Source of the DNA: UMGS75 sp963648435
Lineage (GTDB): Bacteria; Bacillota_I; Bacilli_A; ML615J-28; CAG-313
Reading direction: 5' to 3'
DNA: 31,648 bases
Assembly: GCA_963648435.1 (NCBI GenBank)
Contig: CAVJDT010000020.1
Location: forward strand, 1-31,648
Shown: piece by piece, positions 25,509 to 31,648 of the stretch
Layout of the letters: every line of letters begins with the position of its first letter
How positions within the stretch are numbered: the stretch's first letter is position 1
The notes under the pieces: generated by a model
Database searches by the model: none
Seen by the model: the letters and a program-made list of their open reading frames with translations, nothing else
What the model was told of the DNA's origin: nothing
Translations under genes and position numbers: made by a program

Positions 25509-26796
25509 TGAAAATCGTGAAGTTTTATTGAAAGTTGAACATCTTGAACAATTCTTCAAATTAGGAAATAAAACATTAAAAGCTGTAAACGATGTTAGTT
25601 TTGAAATTTACAAAGGTGAAGTATTTGGCCTTGTTGGTGAATCTGGTTGTGGTAAAACAACTACAGGACGTTCCATCATTCGTTTATATGATATTACTGG
25701 TGGTTCTGTTTATTTTAGAGGTTCTAGAATTGCAGCAGGGATTAGACCTTATAAAGCCGCAATAAAAGATGCCAAAGAATTAAACAAAAAAGAAATTAAA
25801 TATGCAAAACTTGAAAGAAGCAGAAAAATCCAAGAAGGTATGGATCCAAAACTTGCGGAAGAAGAATACTTAAAAGTTGTTTCAAAATCTACTGATCAAT
25901 ACCTAAAAATAGTTGAAGAAAATACCAAAAATATTGAATCTGCTAAGTATGATCACAAACATTGCAACCGTGAATATGCAAATGCTCAAGTTCAAAGAGT
26001 ACGTGAAGAATATGAACCAAAGATTCTTAAAGAAAAAAATCCTGAAAAATTACAAAAGTTAAATGAGGAATATAAAGAAAAAATAAGACTTGCTAGTAAA
26101 GATAGAATCATGAATAAAATCCAAATGATTTTCCAAGATCCTATTGCATCTTTAGACCCTCGTATGACTGTACGTGATATTATTGCTGAAGGATTAATTA
26201 TTAGAGGTATTAAAGATAAAAAATACATTGATGAACAAGTATTTAAAATCTTAGATACTGTTGGTTTAGTACCTGAACATGCTTCGCGTTATCCTCATGA
26301 ATTTTCAGGAGGACAACGCCAAAGAATTGGTATTGCTCGTGCTATTATTTTAAATCCAGAACTAATTATTGCGGATGAACCAATTTCGGCTCTTGATGTT
26401 TCCATTCAAGCTCAAATTATTAACTTATTAAGTGAATTAAGCGAAAAAATGGGTTTAACAACTTTATTTATTGCCCATGACCTAGCTGTAGTAAAATACT
26501 TTTCCAACCGAATTGCGGTAATGTACTATGGTAAAATAGTAGAACTTGCAACTAGTGATGAACTATTTGCTCACCCACTTCACCCATATACAAGATCATT
26601 ATTATCAGCGATTCCTCTTCCTGATCCTTATTTTGAAAAGAAACGTCAAAGAATAGTTTACAACCCTATTTCTGATCATGATTATTCAGTCGAAGGACCA
26701 ACAATGAAAGAAGTATGCCCAGGCCACTTTGTATATTGTAATTCTGCAGAATTTGAAAAATATCAACAAATTTTAAAAGAAGAAAGTAACAAGTAG
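25492..26796 (+). CDS. oppF: Oligopeptide ABC transporter ATPase OppF with coiled-coil insert
   Basis: OppF is the partner ATPase of OppD. The 434-residue protein contains Walker A GESGCGKTT (49-57), Q-loop Gln215, signature FSGGQRQ (271-277), Walker B LIIADEP (291-297) and His329, and the Opp C-terminal HPLHPYTRSLLSAIPLPDP. About 125 residues rich in Lys, Glu and Ala (roughly 80-205) are inserted between the strand after Walker A and the Q-loop, and look like a helical hairpin. Normal OppF is about 310 residues. The start lies inside the oppD end (17-base overlap) 12 bases after AAAGGAGG. The Cys-rich tail of many OppF proteins is shortened here. Confidence 0.93.
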   Translation: MKTINNENREVLLKVEHLEQFFKLGNKTLKAVNDVSFEIYKGEVFGLVGESGCGKTTTGRSIIRLYDITGGSVYFRGSRIAAGIRPYKAAIKDAKELNKKEIKYAKLERSRKIQEGMDPKLAEEEYLKVVSKSTDQYLKIVEENTKNIESAKYDHKHCNREYANAQVQRVREEYEPKILKEKNPEKLQKLNEEYKEKIRLASKDRIMNKIQMIFQDPIASLDPRMTVRDIIAEGLIIRGIKDKKYIDEQVFKILDTVGLVPEHASRYPHEFSGGQRQRIGIARAIILNPELIIADEPISALDVSIQAQIINLLSELSEKMGLTTLFIAHDLAVVKYFSNRIAVMYYGKIVELATSDELFAHPLHPYTRSLLSAIPLPDPYFEKKRQRIVYNPISDHDYSVEGPTMKEVCPGHFVYCNSAEFEKYQQILKEESNK

Positions 26797-26807
26797 CGGC
26801 TAGAAGA

Positions 26808-27206
26808 ATGAAAAAAAAATATCGTTACTTAGTAACAGTGCTGATTGGAATTTTAATGTTTTTCGCAATCATATGTATGAAAAACATTTTCAGTAAAAAA
26901 ACCACAACTGAAGTTTTGCACGTTCTAACTGATGCAACATTTATTCCGGGTTTTATCTTATTTGGTTTCGGTCTTTTGACTGTTGCCTATAATGCTGGAA
27001 CATTTGATGCTATTGTATATGGCTTTAAAATGTTTATTGGTAAGTTCTTACGTAATTTACCACAACGTAAATATAAAACCTTGTATGAGTATAGAGTGGC
27101 AACACACGAAGAAAAATCAAGTTTTATTCATCTTATTATTGTAGGTATAGCTTTTATAGTAATTTCACTAATATTTTTAATAATATATTTTAAAACACTT
27201 AATTAG
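26808..27206 (+). CDS. Small integral membrane protein, possibly DUF3899
   Basis: The 132-residue protein has a basic N-terminus, a hydrophobic helix at about 8-25, a second at about 45-62 (FIPGFILFGFGLLTV), a cytoplasmic-looking basic middle (KFLRNLPQRKYK), and a third helix at about 108-128. The layout, with a short F/D-A-x-x-Y-G-F segment after helix 2, resembles DUF3899 proteins, whose function is unknown. It starts 11 bases after oppF and lies 14 bases before the second spx, so it is probably in the opp transcript. Ribosome binding is weak (AGAAG). The family call is tentative. Confidence 0.6.
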   Translation: MKKKYRYLVTVLIGILMFFAIICMKNIFSKKTTTEVLHVLTDATFIPGFILFGFGLLTVAYNAGTFDAIVYGFKMFIGKFLRNLPQRKYKTLYEYRVATHEEKSSFIHLIIVGIAFIVISLIFLIIYFKTLN

Positions 27207-27220
27207 ATAGGAGAATTATA

Positions 27221-27619
27221 ATGATACAAATATATACAACCCCAAGCTGTGCTTCTTGTCGTAAAGCCAAGAAATGGTTTGACCAGTACAAAATACAATA
27301 TTCTGAAAAAAACATTTTTAGTATTAAACTTAGTAAAGATGATATTTTTAGAATGCTTGCTAATAGTGAAAATGGATTTGAAGATATTATTTCCACTAGA
27401 TCTAAAATTTTTAAAGAAAAGAAACTAGATCCCGAAAGTATGTCTGTTCAAGCATTAGTTGATTTTATTATTGAATATCCAAGTGTTTTAAAAAGACCAA
27501 TTATTATTAATGAAAGTGAACTTCAAGTAGGCTATAATAATGAAGATATAACTATCTTCTTACCTAAAGAATTAAGAAATAGTGATATATTTCAAGCCTT
27601 CAGTAAAGATGGAAAATAA
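27221..27619 (+). CDS. spx: Spx-family transcriptional regulator, copy 2 (full length)
   Basis: This 132-residue Spx has the same redox CxxC (Cys10, Cys13), IISTRSK and KRPIIIN signatures as copy 1 and keeps the C-terminal extension FQAFSKDGK. TAGGAGA precedes the ATG. The first 78 coding bases differ from copy 1 at eight places, mostly silent, whereas the next 288 bases are identical, which suggests recent gene conversion. In B. subtilis Spx C-terminal residues govern ClpXP degradation; clpP itself lies about 2.7 kb downstream. It lies at the end of the opp transcript, with a terminator after it. Confidence 0.93.
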   Translation: MIQIYTTPSCASCRKAKKWFDQYKIQYSEKNIFSIKLSKDDIFRMLANSENGFEDIISTRSKIFKEKKLDPESMSVQALVDFIIEYPSVLKRPIIINESELQVGYNNEDITIFLPKELRNSDIFQAFSKDGK

Positions 27620-27634
27620 TCAATAAATTAAAAG

Positions 27635-27662
27635 AGCGGTATAGAGTTTCTATATCGCTTTT
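27635..27662 (+). terminator. Terminator after spx copy 2 / opp operon
   Basis: An 11-bp stem with one G-U pair (27635-27645 with 27649-27659) and a three-base loop leads into four T residues. Confidence 0.8.
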
Positions 27663-27690
27663 ATCACTTGATAAATCCAATTTCTTAATT

Positions 27691-27746
27691 AAAAAGCAAA
27701 AAAAGCGGAAAGTAGCTCGGATAAATTCGAGTTATTCTCCACTTTT
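27691..27746 (-). terminator. Terminator of the CYTH gene
   Basis: A 19-position imperfect stem with two mismatches (27701-27719 with 27728-27746, loop of eight) is followed on the minus strand by a T-rich run (27704-27691). The stem overlaps the stop codon of the gene. Confidence 0.75.
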
Positions 27747-28311
27747 AAATTATTCTTTTTAAAGCATCATATGCACGTTTAATTTTAGGTTGACTCTTTT
27801 TATAGGTAAGAGCATTTTCCTTAACAAATTCAATAAAAGCCCGTTTGCTTTCATCATAATTATTACCTTCAAAAATCAATTCATAATCAGTAGTATCTAC
27901 ATAGTCACATTTATCAATAGATATTTTACCACATTTATAAGGAAAAGTAATTCTAAATGTAGATAGTGACATATAGTTAGTAATGTTTTGACCTTTAATA
28001 ATTTCTGAAAGTTCATTTTCAATATTTTCAGATGGGATTATACCGTCTTTAACAAATTTATTAAAGGTAGCTTCATCGATTTCTTCATCAATTTCTTGAA
28101 GTTGATAACCTTTTTTGCGTTTTAAGTTAATTTCGTATTTATCTCTTTTTCTGACACGTAGTCCAATATCAGAGGCTTTAAGGGTAAACCTTGGAGTATC
28201 AAAATAATAGTTAATTTGAAGGTTACTTGGTTTATCACTAAATTTTTTGCTTAAACGCATGTATTCGGTTTTAGTTAATAATGTTTTGAATTCAACGCTA
28301 CAATCTTTCAT
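27745..28311 (-). CDS. CYTH-domain protein, YjbK-like
   Basis: CYTH proteins are tunnel-fold phosphohydrolases or cyclases acting on triphosphates; Bacillus YjbK members are linked to inorganic triphosphate or thiamine-triphosphate-type substrates, without a settled role. The 188-residue protein has an N-terminal SVEFKTLLT segment (E-x-F-K variant of the E-x-E-x-K signature), NYYFDTPRFTLKASDIGLRVRKRDKYEINLKRK, SIDKCDY and a C-terminal helix. A good AAAGGTG ribosome site precedes the ATG. It lies divergent from relQ, and yjbK is also a neighbour of relQ (yjbM) in B. subtilis, which supports the call. Confidence 0.83.
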   Translation of the reverse strand: MKDCSVEFKTLLTKTEYMRLSKKFSDKPSNLQINYYFDTPRFTLKASDIGLRVRKRDKYEINLKRKKGYQLQEIDEEIDEATFNKFVKDGIIPSENIENELSEIIKGQNITNYMSLSTFRITFPYKCGKISIDKCDYVDTTDYELIFEGNNYDESKRAFIEFVKENALTYKKSQPKIKRAYDALKRII

Positions 28312-28351
28312 AAATTATCACCTTTTTAGACTAATTTTTAACCATATTAGT

Positions 28352-28379
28352 ATTATATCTAAAAATATTAAAAAAGCAA
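28352..28379 (-). promoter_or_regulatory. Possible promoter of the CYTH gene
   Basis: On the minus strand TTGCTT (28379-28374), a 16-bp spacer and TATAAT (28357-28352) lie about 40 bp before the start codon. AT-rich background lowers certainty. Confidence 0.5.
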
Positions 28380-28445
28380 CATTAATGCTTGTATAATTAT
28401 ATAAAAAATAAAATTAATTTTAAAACGCCTAGTAGAATAATGTGG

Positions 28446-28474
28446 TTGACAAAAATTTAAACTTTTAGTATAAT
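28446..28474 (+). promoter_or_regulatory. Consensus sigma-A promoter of relQ
   Basis: TTGACA (28446-28451), a 17-bp spacer and TATAAT (28469-28474): every hexamer base matches consensus. It is the strongest-looking promoter in the window. Confidence 0.88.
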
Positions 28475-28504
28475 TAGAATATAAGAATGGGGGGAAAATA
28501 CAAA

Positions 28505-29191
28505 ATGATAGAAAATACAAAAAACTTTGATTGGAAGAAATTTTTACAACCTTATGAACTTGCGGTCGAAGGATTTATCTTAAAGTTTGAAGGAATAAAA
28601 AAACAATATCAATTAGAAGGAGAATATAGCCCCATTGAAATTGTATCTGGGCGTGTAAAATCTGTCGACAGTATTTTAGATAAAGCCAAAAGAATGGGAG
28701 TTCCATTTGAATATATTGATGAAAAATTATATGATATAGGGGGAGTTAGAATCACTTGTAAATACATTGATGATGTATATGCTATTTGTGATTTAATTAA
28801 ATCTCGAAAAGACATAAGAGTAATTGAAATAAGAGATTATATAAAAAACCCTAAACCAAGTGGATATCGTTCTTTACATATATTATCCGAATATTCAGTA
28901 GAAACCATTAAAGGTCAAATTAAAGTAAAACTTGAATTCCAAATTAGAACACATGCTATGCACTTTTGGGCAAGCATAGAACATTCCTTAAAATATAAAT
29001 ATAGTAAACAAATTCCTGATGAATTAAAGGAAAGACTTTATCTTGCTTCTTTAGCTGGTGCAGCCCTTGATGGGGAAATGTCCATGATTCATACTTTAAT
29101 TACTGAGTATGATAAAAAGGATAAACAAGAAAATAAATCTAGTGATCCACTTGAACAAGAAGTATCAGTGAATACAATGAAAAGATGGTAA
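28505..29191 (+). CDS. relQ: Small alarmone synthetase RelQ (YjbM/SAS1 type)
   Basis: RelQ makes (p)ppGpp from ATP and GTP/GDP without the HD hydrolase or regulatory domains of long Rel. The 228-residue product has the synthetase motifs SGRVKSVDSILDKAKR (48-63), YDIGGVRI with Asp77, RDYIKNPKPSGYRSLH (110-125) and the catalytic strand EFQIRTHAMHFWASIEH with Glu144. Length matches YjbM plus a short charged tail. The start at 28505 is preferred because a G-rich site lies ten bases upstream; an ATG at 28487 would use part of that site as codons. The gene is three bases before the pseudouridine synthase, an arrangement like B. subtilis yjbM-yjbN-yjbO but lacking the NAD kinase gene. Confidence 0.95.
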   Translation: MIENTKNFDWKKFLQPYELAVEGFILKFEGIKKQYQLEGEYSPIEIVSGRVKSVDSILDKAKRMGVPFEYIDEKLYDIGGVRITCKYIDDVYAICDLIKSRKDIRVIEIRDYIKNPKPSGYRSLHILSEYSVETIKGQIKVKLEFQIRTHAMHFWASIEHSLKYKYSKQIPDELKERLYLASLAGAALDGEMSMIHTLITEYDKKDKQENKSSDPLEQEVSVNTMKRW

Positions 29192-29194
29192 CAT

Positions 29195-30046
29195 ATGATT
29201 TTTCGATATCAAATTAATGAAAATATAACAGTGAAAGATTTTTTAATTAATAATGGCATTCCTAGTAATGTTATAACTAGCCTAAAAACAAAAAATGGTC
29301 AAATTCTAGTAAATGATCAAACGGTTAATAGTATTTATAAAATGGTTCCTGGGGATAAACTAGAAATAGTTTTTCCATCCTCCACTCAAGGAGAAAACAT
29401 AAAATCAGTAAAAGGTCCATTAAATATTATATATGAAGATTCCTACCTTCTAATTTTAGATAAACCAAACAATCTTGCTTGTATTCCAACTAGAAAACAT
29501 TATAATCATTCCCTTGCTAATTATGTGATGTCCTACTATAAACAAAAAGGAATTGAGGCTAATATTCATTTTGTGGGTAGACTTGATGCCCCAACCTCAG
29601 GGATTATAATTCTTGCCAAAAACAGTTTCATGTTAACGCTTATGCAAAGGACAAACATTGAAAAGTATTATATTTTAGAAGTAGAAGGAATGTTAAATGA
29701 AAAAGAAGGCGTAATTGAGTTAGGTATTGAACGTGATGAAAATAGTATTATTAAAAGGAAAACCACAAAAAACTTTATAAATAGCAAAACTATTTATAAA
29801 GTAATAGAAAGTAAGCATGGAAAAACTTATGTAAATGCCCAACTTTGTACGGGGAAGACTCATCAATTAAGACTACATTTTCTATCATTAGGTCACCCGA
29901 TTGTTGGTGATGCCTTATATGAAAAAGAAGTTAAGGACAGTAATTCAATTCTTCATTTACATAGTTATAGAGTGAAGTTTATTCACCCCATCACTAAAGA
30001 AGTAAAAGAATTCATTTCATATCCTAGTTGGTTTTTATCTTTTTAA
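29195..30046 (+). CDS. RluA-family pseudouridine synthase (RluD/YjbO-like)
   Basis: The enzyme isomerises uridine to pseudouridine in rRNA or tRNA. An S4-like RNA-binding domain covers residues 12-60; the catalytic domain follows with ILDKPNNLACIPT (87-99), the catalytic Asp131 in FVGRLDAPTSGIIILAKN, YYILEVEG, and the RNA-binding TGKTHQLRLHFLSLGHPIVGD segment. The usual RluA His before RLD is replaced by Gly, a feature more typical of the RsuA group, but the TSG and TGKTHQLR context is RluA-like. It lacks a clear ribosome site and follows relQ by three bases, so coupled translation is likely. Target nucleotide unknown. Confidence 0.88.
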   Translation: MIFRYQINENITVKDFLINNGIPSNVITSLKTKNGQILVNDQTVNSIYKMVPGDKLEIVFPSSTQGENIKSVKGPLNIIYEDSYLLILDKPNNLACIPTRKHYNHSLANYVMSYYKQKGIEANIHFVGRLDAPTSGIIILAKNSFMLTLMQRTNIEKYYILEVEGMLNEKEGVIELGIERDENSIIKRKTTKNFINSKTIYKVIESKHGKTYVNAQLCTGKTHQLRLHFLSLGHPIVGDALYEKEVKDSNSILHLHSYRVKFIHPITKEVKEFISYPSWFLSF

Positions 30047-30206
30047 AAAGTAAATGTGTCTTATATAATGATAATTGTAAACATAATAGAAGATACATTA
30101 CCAATAATGCCCAATTCACAATAATATTAACAAACAAAATTTTAATCTTTCAATCTATCTTTTGTATTATTTTTGCAATTATTAGTGAAGGTTATTATTA
30201 TATATT

Positions 30207-30258
30207 TATCCAAATATAATCCGATGAATTAGGAATGAAAGTCGGTTATATTTGGATA
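30207..30258. other. Long imperfect stem-loop between the pseudouridine synthase gene and clpP
   Basis: Arms 30207-30224 and 30242-30258 pair over 17 bp with one bulged T and a 17-base loop. It lies between convergent genes but has no T-run on either side. It may act as a shared, weak terminator or RNA end. The rest of 30047-30295 is AT-rich with no credible gene. Confidence 0.5.
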
Positions 30259-30295
30259 TTTATTAGTTTATGAAAATATGAGAAAAAACATTTAA

Positions 30296-30886
30296 CTAAT
30301 CAACATTTAATGAAGTTATAACTTCATCAATCAAGCCATAGGTTTTAGCTTCTACCGAATTCATATAATAATCTCTTTCTGCATCCTTGATAATCCTACT
30401 TAATGGTTGATTTGTGTTTTTAGACAAAATCTCATTAAGTATTTTCTTTGTTTTTAAAATTTCCTCAGCCACAATCATAATGTCAGTTGCTTGGCCTTTA
30501 GCACCACCAGCAGGTTGGTGAATCATTATCTTAGTGTTTGGTAAGGCAAACCTTTTACCTTTTGCACCTGATGAAAGCAGAAAAGCCCCCATACTAGCAC
30601 ACATCCCCATACCAATTGTCATAACGGGGCTTTGGATATAGTTGATAGTGTCATAAATTGCAAGACCTGCACTGACTGAACCGCCTGGTGAATTAATGTA
30701 TAGATATATATCTTTATCCTTGTCTTTACTAGTCAAATATAAAATTTGAGCAATTACACTTGCACTTAAGGTGTCAGTGATTTCACCAAAAACAAGAATA
30801 ATTCGATCCTCTAATAATCTAGAATATATATCATAGCTTCTTTCTCCTCTTGATGTTTGTTCAATTACAACTGGTGTTAAATACAT
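30296..30886 (-). CDS. clpP: ATP-dependent Clp protease proteolytic subunit ClpP
   Basis: ClpP is the barrel-shaped serine peptidase that degrades proteins fed by ClpX or ClpC. The 196-residue protein begins with the standard VVIEQTSRGERSYDIYSRLL segment and has INSPGGSVSAGLAIYDT (65-80), the nucleophile Ser98 in GMCASMGAFLLSSG, His123 in MIHQPAGG and Asp172 in ERDYYM, so the triad is intact. A strong AAGGAGG site and an extended -10 lie upstream. Spx, whose B. subtilis counterpart is a ClpXP substrate, is encoded twice in this window. It is transcribed alone, divergent from the CotD-like gene. Confidence 0.97.
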   Translation of the reverse strand: MYLTPVVIEQTSRGERSYDIYSRLLEDRIILVFGEITDTLSASVIAQILYLTSKDKDKDIYLYINSPGGSVSAGLAIYDTINYIQSPVMTIGMGMCASMGAFLLSSGAKGKRFALPNTKIMIHQPAGGAKGQATDIMIVAEEILKTKKILNEILSKNTNQPLSRIIKDAERDYYMNSVEAKTYGLIDEVITSLNVD

Positions 30887-30907
30887 AAAATTCCTCCTTG
30901 CATATAT

Positions 30908-30916
30908 ATTATATCA
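30908..30916 (-). promoter_or_regulatory. Extended -10 element of clpP
   Basis: On the minus strand TGATATAAT (30916-30908) gives a TGn-TATAAT extended -10 about 22 bp before the start codon. No good -35 box is seen at 16-18 bp. Confidence 0.5.
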
Positions 30917-30956
30917 AATCAAAAAAGAAAAATTTGTCGTTTTATGTGTACAAACA

Positions 30957-30987
30957 CACAAACAAAAATAATTTTACATAATATAAT
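30957..30987 (+). promoter_or_regulatory. Promoter of the CotD-like gene, possibly sigma-K type
   Basis: CACA (30957-30960), a 16-bp spacer and CATAATATA (30977-30985) match the sporulation sigma-K pattern (mACm, CATAnnnTA). A sigma-A TATAAT (30982-30987) overlaps but has no recognisable -35 box. In such AT-rich DNA the match could be chance. Confidence 0.35.
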
Positions 30988-31009
30988 GTCACTAGAGGAG
31001 GTGAAAAAA

Positions 31010-31336
31010 ATGCCTAGATTTTTTAACCCTAATGTTTTTCCTAAAGAACCTGATATGAATAACCAATTTAAATGTTGTGACAAAGGTGAAGAAACAAAAC
31101 AAGATTGTGGCTGTAACCGTCCAAAATGCCCGACAATCTATAAAGAATGTCCACCGATTGTTACATGTTCTAAACAAGTAATTGACCAATATCATATTAC
31201 TAAACAACCTTATATTCATAATTATCATACTGAAGTAGTACATCATCACATTATTCAAAATGAGTTCATTCCAAATTACACATGTAGTGAAGTACATGTA
31301 AATGAACCTAATAATACGGTACCACCAACTCTATAA
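31010..31336 (+). CDS. CotD-like Cys/His-rich small protein
   Basis: The 108-residue protein is rich in Cys, His, Pro and Asn. It has KCCDKG and DCGCNRPKC in the first third, CPPIVTC (48-54), then a His/Tyr-rich half containing PYIHNYHTEVVHHH and a final NE-rich tail. The order CPPxV, PxIHxxHT, VxHHH and terminal V-NE resembles the inner spore coat protein CotD family, a distant match judged by eye. The ATG at 31010 is chosen because GAGGAGGTGA sits seven bases before it; an earlier in-frame ATG at 30944 lacks one. Whether the host sporulates is unknown; the protein could also be a metal-binding surface protein. Confidence 0.65.
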   Translation: MPRFFNPNVFPKEPDMNNQFKCCDKGEETKQDCGCNRPKCPTIYKECPPIVTCSKQVIDQYHITKQPYIHNYHTEVVHHHIIQNEFIPNYTCSEVHVNEPNNTVPPTL

Positions 31337-31345
31337 TCTAAAATT

Positions 31346-31374
31346 GTAGGCACTACAAATAGTGTCTACTTTTT
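31346..31374 (+). terminator. Terminator after the CotD-like gene
   Basis: A 10-bp stem with one G-U pair (31346-31355 with 31360-31369) and a CAAA loop is followed by five T residues. Confidence 0.85.
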
Positions 31375-31420
31375 ATAATTTTTTTATTAATAAGGAAATT
31401 CCATTTTTGTGGTTGATACC

Positions 31421-31446
31421 AAAAAAAGTCTTGAGTTAAAACTCAA
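31421..31446 (-). terminator. Minus-strand terminator
   Basis: TTGAGTT and AACTCAA (31431-31437, 31440-31446) form a short stem. On the minus strand it is followed by GAC and seven T residues. A second imperfect hairpin with arms near 31468-31477 and 31495-31503 lies upstream of it. Both fit the 3' end of the gene entering from the right edge. Confidence 0.6.
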
Positions 31447-31536
31447 AACTTAAAATGCACGACGAAAACCAGAACCACTTTTTCAATTTTTTTTGGGTTC
31501 TGTTATTAAAATGTGTGAATTAATTGTTATAAAAAA

Positions 31537-31647
31537 TTACTTCTTTAAGTGACTTGTAGGAATCACTCTTCCCTTATTACAATAGATACATTTTATTTTT
31601 AGATATTTTTCATTATCATATAAATCTTGAATATCAAGCATTTCCAT
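31537..31647 (-). CDS. Small CxxC protein or C-terminal end of a gene cut by the window edge
   Basis: On the minus strand an open frame of 36 residues begins with an ATG at the last bases of the window and ends at TAA. It contains KCIYCNKGRVIPTSH, a single CxxC that could be half of a zinc ribbon, and a basic end. The upstream sequence is missing, so the true start and length are unknown and the ATG may be internal. Two hairpins downstream on the same strand support transcription in this direction. The family is not recognised. Confidence 0.4.
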   Translation of the reverse strand: MEMLDIQDLYDNEKYLKIKCIYCNKGRVIPTSHLKK

Positions 31648-31648
31648 A

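Noticed and set aside
17017..27619. Composite transposon bounded by the spx repeats
   Set aside because: The repeats are spx coding sequence without terminal inverted repeats or target duplications, and no transposase was found between them.
30028..30219. Open frame of 63 codons after the pseudouridine synthase gene
   Set aside because: It starts inside the upstream gene, has no ribosome binding site and no family resemblance, and its composition looks like AT-rich non-coding sequence.
30944..31009. Upstream ATG as start of the CotD-like gene
   Set aside because: It lacks a ribosome site and would place the strong GAGGAGGTGA site and the promoter inside the coding region.
30992..31297. Minus-strand open frame opposite the CotD-like gene
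   Set aside because: It is antisense to a gene with a strong ribosome site, and has no start signal or recognisable domain of its own.

Overview
This is an AT-rich chromosomal window from a low-GC, Firmicutes-type bacterium. Strong purine-rich ribosome binding sites, a T-box ahead of trpS, Spx, a RelQ-type alarmone synthetase and a yjbK/relQ/rluD-like cluster all recall Bacilli. The oversized Opp proteins and extreme AT bias recall the Mollicutes side of that group (Acholeplasma, Izemoplasma, RF39-like gut lineages); that placement is inference. TGG is the Trp codon throughout and no gene contains an in-frame TGA, so code 11 fits, although TGA is used as a stop only once.

Positions 1-15.6 kb form an amino-sugar and peptidoglycan salvage region on the + strand. 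It holds nagZ and nagB, then a large secreted surface protein with its own strong promoter and two LacI/cre-type operators, a double-GNAT acetyltransferase, a solute-binding lipoprotein with four InlB-type repeats, a YesL-like membrane protein, and a tight run of namZ, mupG, a BadF-type sugar kinase (murK-like), anmK, murQ and an alpha/beta hydrolase. NagZ, NamZ and MupG lack visible signal peptides, so muropeptide sugars are probably imported and then split and phosphorylated inside the cell: NagZ and NamZ free GlcNAc and MurNAc, the kinases make MurNAc-6P, MurQ gives GlcNAc-6P, and NagB feeds glycolysis. NagA, a PTS transporter, MurR and the ABC permeases for the sugar-binding lipoprotein are not in the window.

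At 15.6-17.4 kb, trpS lies on the minus strand behind a Trp T-box, with a divergently placed spx copy. From 17.6 to 26.8 kb there is an oligopeptide ABC transporter operon (oppA-B-C-D-F). OppA, OppC, OppD and OppF are all much larger than usual. OppD has an N-terminal membrane anchor, exact 36-bp coding repeats, and an insert of about 370 residues inside the ATPase domain. A small membrane protein and a second spx follow. The two spx copies share 288 identical bases and flank the opp operon as direct repeats 10,204 bp apart.

From 27.7 kb to the end there is a stress and housekeeping cluster: a CYTH protein (yjbK-like, minus), relQ and an RluA-type pseudouridine synthase (plus), clpP (minus), a CotD-like Cys/His-rich small protein (plus), and a partial minus-strand gene at the edge. 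No tRNA, rRNA, transposase, prophage or CRISPR array was seen.
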